19,964 nt of DNA from Pseudomonadota bacterium (GCA_027295475.1 JAPUKV010000236.1:1-19964); one strand, 5' to 3'. Counted from the first letter of the stretch, positions 1 through 7,168 are shown. A program made the numbers and translations. The notes: generated by a model from the sequence alone, not told the origin.

Positions 1-530
1 TTGGGGACCCCTTCTCCGACCGGAAGAACCTCGGGATCGCCGTGTTTGGGATTCCAGTCCTCGACAGCCGAATACCAAAGCACTTCGTTGAATACACCGT
101 GGTACCCACCCTCCAGGACGATGTGACCGTCTTTACCCGAATAGGCTCGTGCAATACGCAATGCAGCCATGACGGCTTCGGTGCCCGAATTCGAAAATCT
201 TACAAGTTCCGCTGCCGGCACCATTCTGCTGATCCGCTCTGCGACTTCGTATTCAAGTTCTGTCGCCAGGGCGAATACACCGCCGATTTCCATGCCGGCC
301 CTGGCAGCTTCATCCACACGGGGATCGGCATAGCCCAATATGGTCGGGCCGTAGGCCAGCCGGTAATCGATGTACTCGTTGTCGTCAATGTCCCAGAGTC
401 GCGCGCCTTTTGCGCGCCTGACGTAAATGGTCTTGTCCTCGCCCCAGTAACGGAAATTCGATGCAACGCCCAAGGGCAGTTTGGTGGCGGCTTTCTTGAA
501 CTGCAGATTGGATTTTTCCAGGCTCCTCAT
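1..530 (-). CDS. Class III (PLP) aminotransferase, glutamate-1-semialdehyde aminomutase-like; N-terminal part only
   Basis: The minus strand is open from an ATG at 530 to the left window edge (176 codons), so only the N-terminal part of a roughly 430-residue family is present. The translation begins MRSLEKSNLQFKKAATKLPL and continues through a fold-type I aminotransferase N-terminal half: a W-D-I-D-D-N-E-Y-I-D-Y strand pair, a G-Y-A-D-P-R turn, the PLP-phosphate loop region F-S-N-S-G-T-E-A (S/G/T), and an E-G-G-Y-H-G motif stacking on the cofactor. The NSGTEA and YHG pattern is that of the HemL-like branch of class III enzymes. The catalytic lysine lies outside the window. It diverges from a BetI-like regulator with a large palindrome between them, so it is probably that regulator's target. 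True HemL function is unlikely in this context. The substrate, probably an amine or amino acid, cannot be read from this fragment. Confidence 0.85.
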   Translation of the reverse strand, partial: MRSLEKSNLQFKKAATKLPLGVASNFRYWGEDKTIYVRRAKGARLWDIDDNEYIDYRLAYGPTILGYADPRVDEAARAGMEIGGVFALATELEYEVAERISRMVPAAELVRFSNSGTEAVMAALRIARAYSGKDGHIVLEGGYHGVFNEVLWYSAVEDWNPKHGDPEVLPVGEGVP

Positions 531-590
531 AGGGGCCCCCTACGCCTAATACCTGCACAGGGTCTCACGAGGAGGGGTGTGAAGTCCAGA

Positions 591-616
591 AAAATGAATG
601 AATAGTCATTCATTTT
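591..616. promoter_or_regulatory. Perfect 26-bp palindrome, probable operator of the BetI-like regulator
   Basis: Two 11-base arms (aaaatgaatga at 591-601 and tcattcatttt at 606-616) are exact reverse complements separated by atag. The site sits between the divergent aminotransferase start (530, minus) and the regulator start (672, plus), about 60 bases from each. TetR-family dimers typically bind perfect palindromes of this size in the gap between their own gene and a divergent target. That this site is the operator is inferred from position and symmetry; the sequence cannot prove binding. Confidence 0.65.
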
Positions 617-671
617 ATGGCAGAATGTGGCCTTACTCACGGGCTTTGGCCGGGAGAGAACGGGACAAAAG

Positions 672-1295
672 ATGGCAGTTGCAGCAACGAAGTCGAATCG
701 AACCGCGTCGAAGGAGGCGCGCCGCCAGCAATTGATTGAAGCCACTATCAAATGCATATCGACGCGCGGCATCGGCAGTACCACGCTGGGCGACGTGGCC
801 AGAGAGGCGGGGCTTTCCCAGGGTATCGTCAATCTGCATTTCGAAAGCAAAGACAACCTCTTCAACGAGACGCTTCGCTACCTGGCGGAAGAATACAAAT
901 CCTTATTCGAGAAAACGCTGGAGAAATCAGGTCCGGATGCGGCCGATAAACTGCTCGCATTGATGGAGCTCGATCTGAAGCCATCGGTGTGTGACCAGAA
1001 AAAAATCGCCGTCTGGTTTGGCTTTTGGGGTGAAGTCAAAGCGATGCCGGCTTATCGCAAGATGTGCAATGATTATGATCGCGGCTATGATCGAGTTATT
1101 GAACGCCTTTCCAAGGAAATGATTGCGGAAGGCAAGTACGACAACATCAATGCAAAAAACATCGCAGACGTCTTGTCATCCTTGACGAACGGGCTTTGGT
1201 TATCCTGCCTCATGAGCCCAAAGAACTGGGATCGTCATGCGGCGCTGGACTCCGTAAAGGGTTATCTGAAATCAGTATTTCCGCAACATTATTGA
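672..1295 (+). CDS. TetR-family transcriptional regulator, BetI-like
   Basis: A 207-residue protein, a normal length for TetR/BetI regulators. Residues ~17-60 form the TetR DNA-binding domain, with RRQQLIEATIKCIS as helix 1 and TTLGDVAREAGLSQGIVNLHF as the helix-turn-helix. The C-terminal ligand domain has the BetI-type features W-F-G-F-W-G-E around the middle and L-T-N-G-L-W-L-S near the end. I chose ATG 672 because it follows a purine-rich stretch (gagagaacgggac). An upstream in-frame GTG at 627 would add 15 residues that do not look like this family. BetI itself senses choline, but this branch is widespread and the neighbouring genes here suggest an amine or polyamine signal. It probably represses itself and the divergent aminotransferase through the palindrome at 591-616. 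Ligand and targets are inference. Confidence 0.88.
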   Translation: MAVAATKSNRTASKEARRQQLIEATIKCISTRGIGSTTLGDVAREAGLSQGIVNLHFESKDNLFNETLRYLAEEYKSLFEKTLEKSGPDAADKLLALMELDLKPSVCDQKKIAVWFGFWGEVKAMPAYRKMCNDYDRGYDRVIERLSKEMIAEGKYDNINAKNIADVLSSLTNGLWLSCLMSPKNWDRHAALDSVKGYLKSVFPQHY

Positions 1296-1466
1296 CCAAG
1301 CCCTGAGATGGCGAATCGCATCGCCGACCGGGCAGTGCAGATATTCGGCGGCCGTGGTTACATGCGCGAAAACGTCGCAGAGCGTTGCTTCCGCGAGCTT
1401 CGGGTCGACCGCATCTGGGAAGGTACGAGCGAGATTCAGCGGCTGATTATTGCACGGGGCCTGTGA
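1296..1466 (+). pseudogene. Remnant of an acyl-CoA dehydrogenase (C-terminal ~52 residues)
   Basis: Immediately after the regulator's stop codon, in the same frame, the sequence reads through PSPEM and then ANRIADRAVQIFGGRGYMRE, later VDRIWEGTSEIQRLIIARGL and a TGA at 1464-1466. This is the characteristic C-terminus of acyl-CoA dehydrogenases: the FGGRGYM helix region and the E-G-T-S-E-I-Q-R motif near the FAD/active-site end. The other ~330 residues (N-terminal helices and the beta domain) are missing, and the homologous stretch begins abruptly near the regulator stop. The first ATG in frame is at 1308, giving 52 residues, far too little for a functional dehydrogenase. The stretch is well conserved with no internal stop, so the truncation may be recent. 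It is best read as the scar of a deletion or of insertion of the regulator module into an old dehydrogenase gene. Confidence 0.82.
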
Positions 1467-1556
1467 AAGCGGGGACTTGATGATCTGCAGGCAGTCGAAG
1501 AATGCCGAATCCAGCCAATTTCAATTGTTTTCATGACGTGCAGGTGGTGAAATCGA
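1467..1556. other. Short intergenic gap before the polyamine transporter genes
   Basis: These 90 bases separate the dehydrogenase remnant from the binding-protein gene. I see no coding match, clear terminator or convincing -35/-10 pair. A possible ribosome binding site, aggtgg at 1542-1547, precedes the ATG at 1557. The transporter promoter should lie here or inside the remnant, but I cannot point to it. Confidence 0.4.
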
Positions 1557-2720
1557 ATGCGCATGAATAGGCAGATAACAACAGAAGGGCCTGCGTTCTA
1601 TCTTCTGCCAGTCGTGCTTGTAATGGCGCTGACGCTTGTGTCGGCGCTAATGCTGGCATCGTGCTCCATGGACCGGGCTGCTGACCCAGCGAGCGGCGAA
1701 AAGCTCGTCAATGTCTATAACTGGGCGGATTATATCGCGCCTGACACCCTGCAGAAATTCGAAGGCGAGTACGGCATCAAAGTCAACTACGATGTCTATG
1801 ACTCCTCGGAAGTGGTCGATGTCAAACTCCTGGCGGGTGGCAGCGGCTATGACGTCGTCGTTCACAGCAGCCAGTTTGCATCGAGGCTTGCGCCGATCGG
1901 CATTTTCGAAGAACTGGATTTTTCGCGCCTGGACAACATGCGCCACCTCGATCAGGATCTTATCGAAAAGACCGACGTCTATGTAAGAACCAGGGGCTAC
2001 AGCATACCCTACCACTGGGGCACTACCGGCTATGCCTACAACGAGAAGCTGGTGCGTGAACGCCTGCCCGATCATCCGATGGACAGCGGCGACGTGCTCT
2101 TCGATCCGGACGTCGTGTCGAAACTCGCCGACTGCGGCGTGAGTCTGCTCGACGGACCAACCGACTTGTTTCCAATGGTTCTCGCTTATCTCGGCAGGGA
2201 CCCGAATGCGATGGACGAGGAGAACCTGGCCGCCGCCGAGGCTCAACTGAAACTCGTGCGCCCATACATCCGCTATTTCAGCAACCAGAAATTGCTCAGC
2301 GATTTGCCAAACCAGGAAATCTGCGTGGCAATGAGCTGGTCCGGCGACTACGCCACGGCGGCGGTTCGGGCAAGTGAGGCCGGTCTCGATCTGGACCTGC
2401 GTTACACATTGCCAAAGGAAGGGTCCGGCCTCTGGGTCGATAGCCTGTATATGCCAAAGGATGCGCCGCACAAGGACAATGCTTACCTGTTCCTGAATTT
2501 TCTGATGCGTCCTGATATCGCTGCTGACATCGCGAACGAAGTCTGGTACGCGAATTCCAACAAGTCCGCGCGCGAATTCATGCGCCCGGAGATGCTCAAC
2601 AACCCGGCCATTTATCCGGATGAGGAAACCTGGAAAATCCTGTACCCGATACTGAGTGTCGAGCCGAAGCGGGAACGGTCGCGAACGCGTGCGTTCGCCA
2701 GAGTCAAAAGCGGTATTTAA
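1557..2720 (+). CDS. potF: Polyamine ABC transporter substrate-binding lipoprotein (PotF/SpuD family)
   Basis: A 387-residue binding protein that presents putrescine or related polyamines to the permease. Its N-terminus has a long hydrophobic signal (residues ~14-34) ending in the lipobox L33-A34-S35-C36, so the mature protein is probably lipid-anchored. After that the PotF pattern is clear: YNWADYIAP, YDVYDSSEV, a Y-H-W-G-T-T-G-Y segment, CGVSLLDGPTD, and LRPDIAADI near the end, finishing RTRAFARVKSGI as in PotF. Ligand-site residues known from PotF are mostly retained: W56 and D58 (W-A-D, where E. coli has W-S-D), W261 and D264 in S-W-S-G-D, and W293 and D295 in L-W-V-D, as in Pseudomonas SpuD. 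The gene is the first of four transporter genes; the ATPase starts 29 bases after its stop. Putrescine is the likeliest ligand, but specificity cannot be fixed from sequence alone. Confidence 0.93.
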   Translation: MRMNRQITTEGPAFYLLPVVLVMALTLVSALMLASCSMDRAADPASGEKLVNVYNWADYIAPDTLQKFEGEYGIKVNYDVYDSSEVVDVKLLAGGSGYDVVVHSSQFASRLAPIGIFEELDFSRLDNMRHLDQDLIEKTDVYVRTRGYSIPYHWGTTGYAYNEKLVRERLPDHPMDSGDVLFDPDVVSKLADCGVSLLDGPTDLFPMVLAYLGRDPNAMDEENLAAAEAQLKLVRPYIRYFSNQKLLSDLPNQEICVAMSWSGDYATAAVRASEAGLDLDLRYTLPKEGSGLWVDSLYMPKDAPHKDNAYLFLNFLMRPDIAADIANEVWYANSNKSAREFMRPEMLNNPAIYPDEETWKILYPILSVEPKRERSRTRAFARVKSGI

Positions 2721-2749
2721 TAAAAACGAAACCCACAAGAAAAACAGAA

Positions 2750-3871
2750 ATGACAGGAGACACGAACAAGAATACCGCTTCAGACCCGTTCATTGAGATT
2801 AAGGATCTCAGCAAGCATTTCGGCGACTTCGTCGCGGTTGATTCGGTCAATTTGCAGATTGGCCGAGGTGAGTTGTTTTCCATACTCGGTGGATCAGGCT
2901 GCGGCAAGACGACATTGCTACGATTGATGGCGGGATTCGAGACGCCGACGTCCGGACGCATTTTTATCGACGGCGTCGATGTCACGGATCAGGCGCCTTA
3001 TCACCGGCCCGTCAACATGATGTTTCAGTCGTACGCAATTTTTCCGCACATGACGGTGGAGAAAAATGTTGCGTACGGCCTCGAGAAAGACAGGGTTTCC
3101 AAAAGCGAGATAAAAACACGCGTGTCGGAAATCCTGGAACTAGTGCAACTTACCCGGTTTTCGAAACGCAAACCAAACCAGCTTTCCGGTGGGGAGGGTC
3201 AGCGGGTCGCGTTAGCCCGCGCACTCGTAAAACGCCCCAAGGTCCTTTTACTCGACGAGCCTCTTGCGGCGCTGGACAAGAAACTTAGAGAGCACACACA
3301 GTTCGAATTGATGAATATCCAGGACGAACTGGGGATTACGTTCATCGTCGTTACTCACGATCAGGAAGAAGCGATGATCCTGTCCAGCCGGATCGCGGTC
3401 ATGGAGAAAGGCAGGTTTGAACAGGTTGGCACGCCCAAGGAAGTCTACGAGTACCCGGGCAACCGCTTTGTCGCCGATTTCATCGGTACGATCAATATGT
3501 TCGAAGGCACGGTGGAAAGTGCTGGTGACGGCAGCATTTCGGTGGCGTCGGATGAAGCCGGCGCGCCACTAACCGGTCTTACCGACAGGAAAATGCAAAA
3601 CGGGGATAAGGTCTGCATCGCCGTTCGTCCCGAGAAGATATTTATCAGTCAGCACGAACCCGAAAGCCAGCAAGACACGTGCTTGCCAGGGGTCGTTGAG
3701 GACCTTGGCTATTTTGGCAATCTTTCCCTTTACCGCATTCGCCTGGATTCGGGCAAGATCGTACAGGTAAGCGCACAGAACCGGCGCCGCTCGGCTGAGC
3801 GGTTTCTCGAATGGGATGACCAGGTGTTTATCTCCTGGCCTCCCCGCAGCGCAATCGTTCTGACGGAATAG
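2750..3871 (+). CDS. potG: Polyamine ABC transporter ATP-binding subunit (PotG)
   Basis: A 373-residue ATPase that powers import through PotH/PotI at the cytoplasmic face of the inner membrane. All nucleotide-binding motifs are visible: Walker A GGSGCGKTT (47-55), Q-loop glutamine 93 in MMFQSYAIFPHM, signature LSGGEGQRVALARAL (from 145), Walker B VLLLDEP with the catalytic E170, D-loop AALD, and switch histidine 203 in VVTHDQEEAM. The signature has E-G where many family members have Q-Q or Q-R, a tolerated variant. Residues after ~240 form the TOBE-type C-terminal regulatory domain typical of PotA/PotG (FIGTINMFEG, later AVRPEKIFI). Length is normal for PotG. The ATG at 2750 gives the expected short N-terminus before the first strand FIEIKDLSKHFG; its ribosome site is weak (acaagaaaaacag). 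The permease gene starts 4 bases after its stop. Confidence 0.95.
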   Translation: MTGDTNKNTASDPFIEIKDLSKHFGDFVAVDSVNLQIGRGELFSILGGSGCGKTTLLRLMAGFETPTSGRIFIDGVDVTDQAPYHRPVNMMFQSYAIFPHMTVEKNVAYGLEKDRVSKSEIKTRVSEILELVQLTRFSKRKPNQLSGGEGQRVALARALVKRPKVLLLDEPLAALDKKLREHTQFELMNIQDELGITFIVVTHDQEEAMILSSRIAVMEKGRFEQVGTPKEVYEYPGNRFVADFIGTINMFEGTVESAGDGSISVASDEAGAPLTGLTDRKMQNGDKVCIAVRPEKIFISQHEPESQQDTCLPGVVEDLGYFGNLSLYRIRLDSGKIVQVSAQNRRRSAERFLEWDDQVFISWPPRSAIVLTE

Positions 3872-3875
3872 TCGA

Positions 3876-4775
3876 ATGAGCGCCGGGACAGACAAGGGAC
3901 GGGACATGCTTTGGCAACGCTTCACAGTTGCGATTCCCTATATCTGGTTGCTTGTTTTTTTCCTTGCACCCTTCGCGATCATTCTGAAGATCAGTACAGC
4001 GGACCCGATTATCGCTCAGCCACCGTTCACACCGATGTTCGACGAGGGCGGAGCACTCCTGGCCACGGCAGACAATTTCAAGTTCCTGCTGACCGACAAG
4101 CTGTACGTCATTACGTATCTGAAGTCTGTCTTCATGGCGGCAACGGCGACGATACTCTGCCTGTTGCTGGGATTTCCCATGGCATATGGCATTGCACGTG
4201 CCGATTCGGCGGCACGTAGTATCCTGCTGCTCCTCGTCATACTACCGTTTTGGATTTCGTTTTTGCTGCGCGTTTATGCCTGGATGGGATTGCTCAACAA
4301 TCACGGCGTCATAAACAATTTCCTGATGTGGCTCGGCATCATCGATGCGCCAGTGCAACTCATGTATACGGACTTCGCAATCTACATTGGTCTTGTTTAT
4401 TCTTACCTGCCGTTCATGGTCCTGCCGCTGTACGCAATCCTCGAGCGGATGGATCTCGATCTCATCGACGCGGCGCTGGACCTCGGCGCGCGGCCTTCGC
4501 AGGCCTTCCGGGATGTGACCTGGCCACTCGCGCGCCCGGGCGTCATAGCCGGCTGCCTGCTCGTGTTTATTCCGGCGATGGGCGAATACGTTATTCCCTA
4601 TCTGCTAGGCGGCCCCGAATCTCTCATGATCGGCCGCGTGCTGTTCGACGAATTCTTCGTCAATCGTGACTGGCCGCTGGCGTCGTCGGTCGCCATCGTA
4701 CTGCTGATGCTGCTCGTCGTTCCCATCGTGTTTTTGCAACGTAGTCAGGCGAAAGACGCAGAGGGCGCGGCATGA
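3876..4775 (+). CDS. potH: Polyamine ABC transporter permease (PotH)
   Basis: A 299-residue inner-membrane permease. The hydrophobic profile suits six membrane helices: a first helix near residues 16-36 (YIWLLVFFLAPFAIIL), a long periplasmic loop up to about residue 75, and five more. The cytoplasmic EAA loop that contacts the ATPase reads DAALDLGARPSQAFRDVTWP and is followed by the usual G-V-I-A-G. The EYVIPYLLGG segment is characteristic of PotH/PotB-type proteins. Its ATG is 4 bases after the potG stop and its last codon overlaps the potI start in an ATGA, so translation is probably coupled. An internal ATG at 3906 would drop ten hydrophilic residues and cannot be excluded as the start. 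Confidence 0.94.
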   Translation: MSAGTDKGRDMLWQRFTVAIPYIWLLVFFLAPFAIILKISTADPIIAQPPFTPMFDEGGALLATADNFKFLLTDKLYVITYLKSVFMAATATILCLLLGFPMAYGIARADSAARSILLLLVILPFWISFLLRVYAWMGLLNNHGVINNFLMWLGIIDAPVQLMYTDFAIYIGLVYSYLPFMVLPLYAILERMDLDLIDAALDLGARPSQAFRDVTWPLARPGVIAGCLLVFIPAMGEYVIPYLLGGPESLMIGRVLFDEFFVNRDWPLASSVAIVLLMLLVVPIVFLQRSQAKDAEGAA

Positions 4776-5605
4776 ACCGCAAAGCCTCTCGATTCGTCTT
4801 GTCGGTACTTGTCTTCGGCTACGCGTTCCTCTACATACCGCTCGCCTCCGTCATCTTCTACTCATTTAACGACTCCCGGCTGGCGACCGTCTGGGGAGGA
4901 TTCTCGACACGTTGGTACGGCGAGTTGCTCAGGAACGAACAGGTGTTGGACGCCGCGTTCCTCAGTCTTCGCATTGCGGTGACAACCGCCACGTTCGCGA
5001 CTGTTTTCGGAACGATGGCTGGATTGGCGTTGTCACGATTCGGCCGGTTTCGTGGCCGTACGCTATTCGCAGGCATGATTATCTCGCCCCTGGTAATGCC
5101 GGAAGTGATTACAGGTTTGGCATTACTCCTTCTGTTTGTCAGTTTTCAGCAACTTATCGGCTGGCCGGCGCAACGGGGATTCATGACCATCACGATTGCA
5201 CACACGACGTTCGCGATGGCCTACGTCACCATCATCATTCAGTCGAGGCTGTCAGGAATGGACCAATCGCTCGAAGAAGCGGCAATGGATCTCGGTGGCC
5301 GGCCGTTCCGCGTTGTCTTGGATATCACGCTGCCGCTTATCGCGCCGGCGATGATTGCCGGCTGGCTTCTTGCCTTTACTTTGTCACTCGATGATCTGGT
5401 GATAGCCACTTTCGTGTCCGGCCCCGGCGGCAGCACCCTGCCCATGCTGATTTTCTCCAAGGTCAAGCTGGGCGTGACGCCGGACATCAACGCCCTGGCC
5501 ACCCTGATTATTCTTTTCGTCACTATCAGTGTGATCGTTGCCTGGTACGCTATAAGGCGGATGCAACGCCAGACCGAAAAAAACATCCAGGCTAGCCAAC
5601 CGTAA
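4772..5605 (+). CDS. potI: Polyamine ABC transporter permease (PotI)
   Basis: A 277-residue second permease that pairs with PotH. It has an N-terminal membrane helix (FVLSVLVFGYAFLYIPLASV), the PotC/PotI-type stretch FSTRWYGELLRNEQVL, and an EAA loop EEAAMDLGGRPFRVVLDITL followed by P-L-I-A-P-A-M-I-A-G. The next segment, FTLSLDDLVIATFVSGPG, is diagnostic of the PotC/PotI group. The start ATG overlaps the potH stop (ATGA). It is the last gene of the transporter operon; a strong inverted repeat begins 10 bases after its stop. The gene order binding protein, ATPase, permease, permease matches E. coli potFGHI. Confidence 0.95.
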   Translation: MNRKASRFVLSVLVFGYAFLYIPLASVIFYSFNDSRLATVWGGFSTRWYGELLRNEQVLDAAFLSLRIAVTTATFATVFGTMAGLALSRFGRFRGRTLFAGMIISPLVMPEVITGLALLLLFVSFQQLIGWPAQRGFMTITIAHTTFAMAYVTIIIQSRLSGMDQSLEEAAMDLGGRPFRVVLDITLPLIAPAMIAGWLLAFTLSLDDLVIATFVSGPGGSTLPMLIFSKVKLGVTPDINALATLIILFVTISVIVAWYAIRRMQRQTEKNIQASQP

Positions 5606-5614
5606 TATATAAGA

Positions 5615-5680
5615 ATCGCCCGGCAGGACGGGCTCCTACGATTCTATTGCCAGCTGTTGGAGCCCGTCCTGACGGGCGAT
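5615..5680. repeat. REP-like inverted repeat, probable bidirectional terminator
   Basis: Arms at 5615-5636 and 5659-5680 (22 bases each) pair with a single mismatch, around cores caggacgggctcc and ggagcccgtcctg, with a 22-base loop. The hairpin fills most of the 82-base gap between the convergent potI and maleylacetoacetate isomerase genes. GC-rich hairpins with gggctcc/ggagccc and a cgggcgat edge resemble the REP-type extragenic repeats of many gammaproteobacteria. There is no long T-run beside it, so any termination would rely on stem strength. Repeat-family membership is inferred from pattern; only one strong copy lies in the window. Confidence 0.75.
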
Positions 5681-5687
5681 TATCAAA

Positions 5688-6332
5688 TTACATCGCCGGT
5701 GCATCTGGTTGCCTTGAAGGATGCGCGGCCGCGACACTGTCCAGCGTTCGGCAGTGATCGTCGATGGAAGTGATCGTCGGGTACGGTGTCAAACCCAGCT
5801 CGAAACGTCGGGCATTGTATAGCTGCGGTATCAGCCAAACGTCTGCGAGTGTGAGACTGTTTCCAAAAGAAAACTGCCCGTCAGCGGATCGTTCCCGAGC
5901 GAGTGTTTCGAACGCCATGAATCCCCGCCCAATCCATTTCCGACACCAGTCGAAGACGGCGTCGTCGTCCAGTGAATATGTCGCTTTGATGTGTTTGAGG
6001 ACGCTGAGATTTTGCAGGGGGTGAATGTCGCAACCGACCGTGTGCATCATTTCCCGCACTCTTGCACGACCCAGCGGGTCCGGGGGCAGAAGAGCGGGCT
6101 CCGGATGTTGCTCTTCCAGATACTCCGCGATAGCCGGTGACTGGGCGAGCACGGCCTCATCCGCGTCGAGCACAGGAACCAGGCCCATGGGATTGATCGC
6201 TCTAAACTCTTCACTGCTCTGCTCGCCTTCGGGCAGCTGTACTGTGCGGTAGTCCCAGTCGATTCCCTTGGTATTCAAAATAATTCGAATCCGGTATGAA
6301 GCGCTGCTTCGATAGTAACCATACAGTTTCAT
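5688..6332 (-). CDS. maiA: Zeta-class glutathione S-transferase, maleylacetoacetate isomerase type
   Basis: A 214-residue soluble glutathione transferase, a normal length. The N-terminal thioredoxin-like domain opens MKLYGYYRSSASYRIRI. The SSxxSYRxR signature (S9, S10, Y13, R14) is that of zeta-class enzymes, which isomerise maleylacetoacetate to fumarylacetoacetate in tyrosine breakdown. INPMGLVPVL with the cis-proline and A-Q-S-P-A-I-A-E-Y-L-E-E complete the glutathione site. A helical C-terminal domain follows, with DIHPLQNLSVL and F-G-N-S-L-T-L-A-D-V. I chose the ATG at 6332, with ggag about 10 bases upstream. An upstream ATG at 6431 would add 33 atypical residues and overlap the divergent gene. 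Homogentisate dioxygenase and fumarylacetoacetase, the usual partners, are absent here, so its local role is unclear. It could isomerise other cis-configured acids or detoxify electrophiles. Confidence 0.9.
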   Translation of the reverse strand: MKLYGYYRSSASYRIRIILNTKGIDWDYRTVQLPEGEQSSEEFRAINPMGLVPVLDADEAVLAQSPAIAEYLEEQHPEPALLPPDPLGRARVREMMHTVGCDIHPLQNLSVLKHIKATYSLDDDAVFDWCRKWIGRGFMAFETLARERSADGQFSFGNSLTLADVWLIPQLYNARRFELGLTPYPTITSIDDHCRTLDSVAAAHPSRQPDAPAM

Positions 6333-6414
6333 AAGCTGCGACTCCGCTAATGCGTTAGACTTCCGCCATCTTTTTGACCGAATTGGCATTATCCAACAAA
6401 TGGGGATTACAAGT

Positions 6415-7161
6415 ATGCGCTTCCTACTCATTGCAATGCTGGCCGTTTTCAGCCTGCCGGCGATTGCTCAGCAATCGAATGTAAAAGAGAGAATCATGGC
6501 CGCAATGGCGGACGACATTCGAACCGAGGCAGAGGTCGCAAGGGATAGAAATCGGAAGCCCGTCGATACGCTGGAATTCTTCCGACTGAAAGATGACATG
6601 CGCGTGCTTGAGCTAATGCCGGGCGGTGGCTGGTACACAAAGATACTTGCACCGACTTTGAGAGAGAATGGTGAGCTGTACGTAGCGATCGGTACGGGCC
6701 GGGTGCAGGAAAATGTATTGTCGCAGGACGGATTTGATCATGTGAAAGTGCTGGACATCGGCGTCGCAGGGCAACGAACGGGGCCATTCCGCTCGAGCAA
6801 TATTTCATCGTTTGATTTTGGCGTGAGCAATGTTGACCTTGCGGTTACTTTTCGCAACATGCACAACTTTACGGCCGAGGGCAGACGCAACATGAATGCG
6901 GCAGTTTTCAAATCACTGAGGTCCGGGGGGCTATTCGGCATTGTTGATCATACGAAACGCCACATGGAACCCATGACAAATGAAAATAGACGGCGGGCCG
7001 ATCCGGTACAGATCATCCACGAAGTGCTCGCCGCCGGATTTGAGTTCGTCGATTTCGCGGACCTCCACTATCGACCGGATGACGAATTGCGTTATGAAGT
7101 GGGCAGAAAAACCGTGACCGGAAATACCGACCGGTTTACGCTGTTGTTTCGCAAGCCCTGA
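6415..7161 (+). CDS. Exported SAM-dependent methyltransferase-like protein (COG4798 type)
   Basis: A 248-residue protein with a clear Sec signal peptide: MRFLLIAMLAVFSLPAIAQQ, likely cleaved after AIA. The mature part has a Rossmann methyltransferase core. Motif I is V-L-E-L-M-P-G-G-G-W-Y-T (64-75), followed by G-E-L-Y-V-A-I-G and a post-core strand G-G-L-F-G-I-V-D-H. The D-L-A-V-T-F-R-N-M-H-N-F segment around motif IV is typical of the predicted methyltransferases grouped as COG4798. I chose ATG 6415 over 6400 because it starts right at the signal peptide and has gggg upstream. The odd point is that a SAM-dependent fold is directed to the periplasm, where SAM is not expected; the family has no well-established substrate. 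It diverges from the glutathione transferase gene and ends 7 bases before puuD. Confidence 0.75.
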   Translation: MRFLLIAMLAVFSLPAIAQQSNVKERIMAAMADDIRTEAEVARDRNRKPVDTLEFFRLKDDMRVLELMPGGGWYTKILAPTLRENGELYVAIGTGRVQENVLSQDGFDHVKVLDIGVAGQRTGPFRSSNISSFDFGVSNVDLAVTFRNMHNFTAEGRRNMNAAVFKSLRSGGLFGIVDHTKRHMEPMTNENRRRADPVQIIHEVLAAGFEFVDFADLHYRPDDELRYEVGRKTVTGNTDRFTLLFRKP

Positions 7162-7168
7162 AAACCTT

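Noticed and set aside
1..530. Calling the left-edge gene hemL (glutamate-1-semialdehyde aminomutase)
   Set aside because: The fragment is HemL-like, but many non-HemL class III aminotransferases share these motifs. Pairing with a BetI-like regulator beside polyamine genes does not fit tetrapyrrole synthesis.
42..605. Plus-strand open frame of 187 codons at the left edge
   Set aside because: It lies antisense to the class III aminotransferase fragment, whose minus-strand translation has clear family motifs.
1647..2738. Long minus-strand open frame (363 codons) opposite the binding-protein gene
   Set aside because: It is the antisense of a strongly recognisable PotF-family gene, has no family resemblance, and is explained by codon bias on the other strand.
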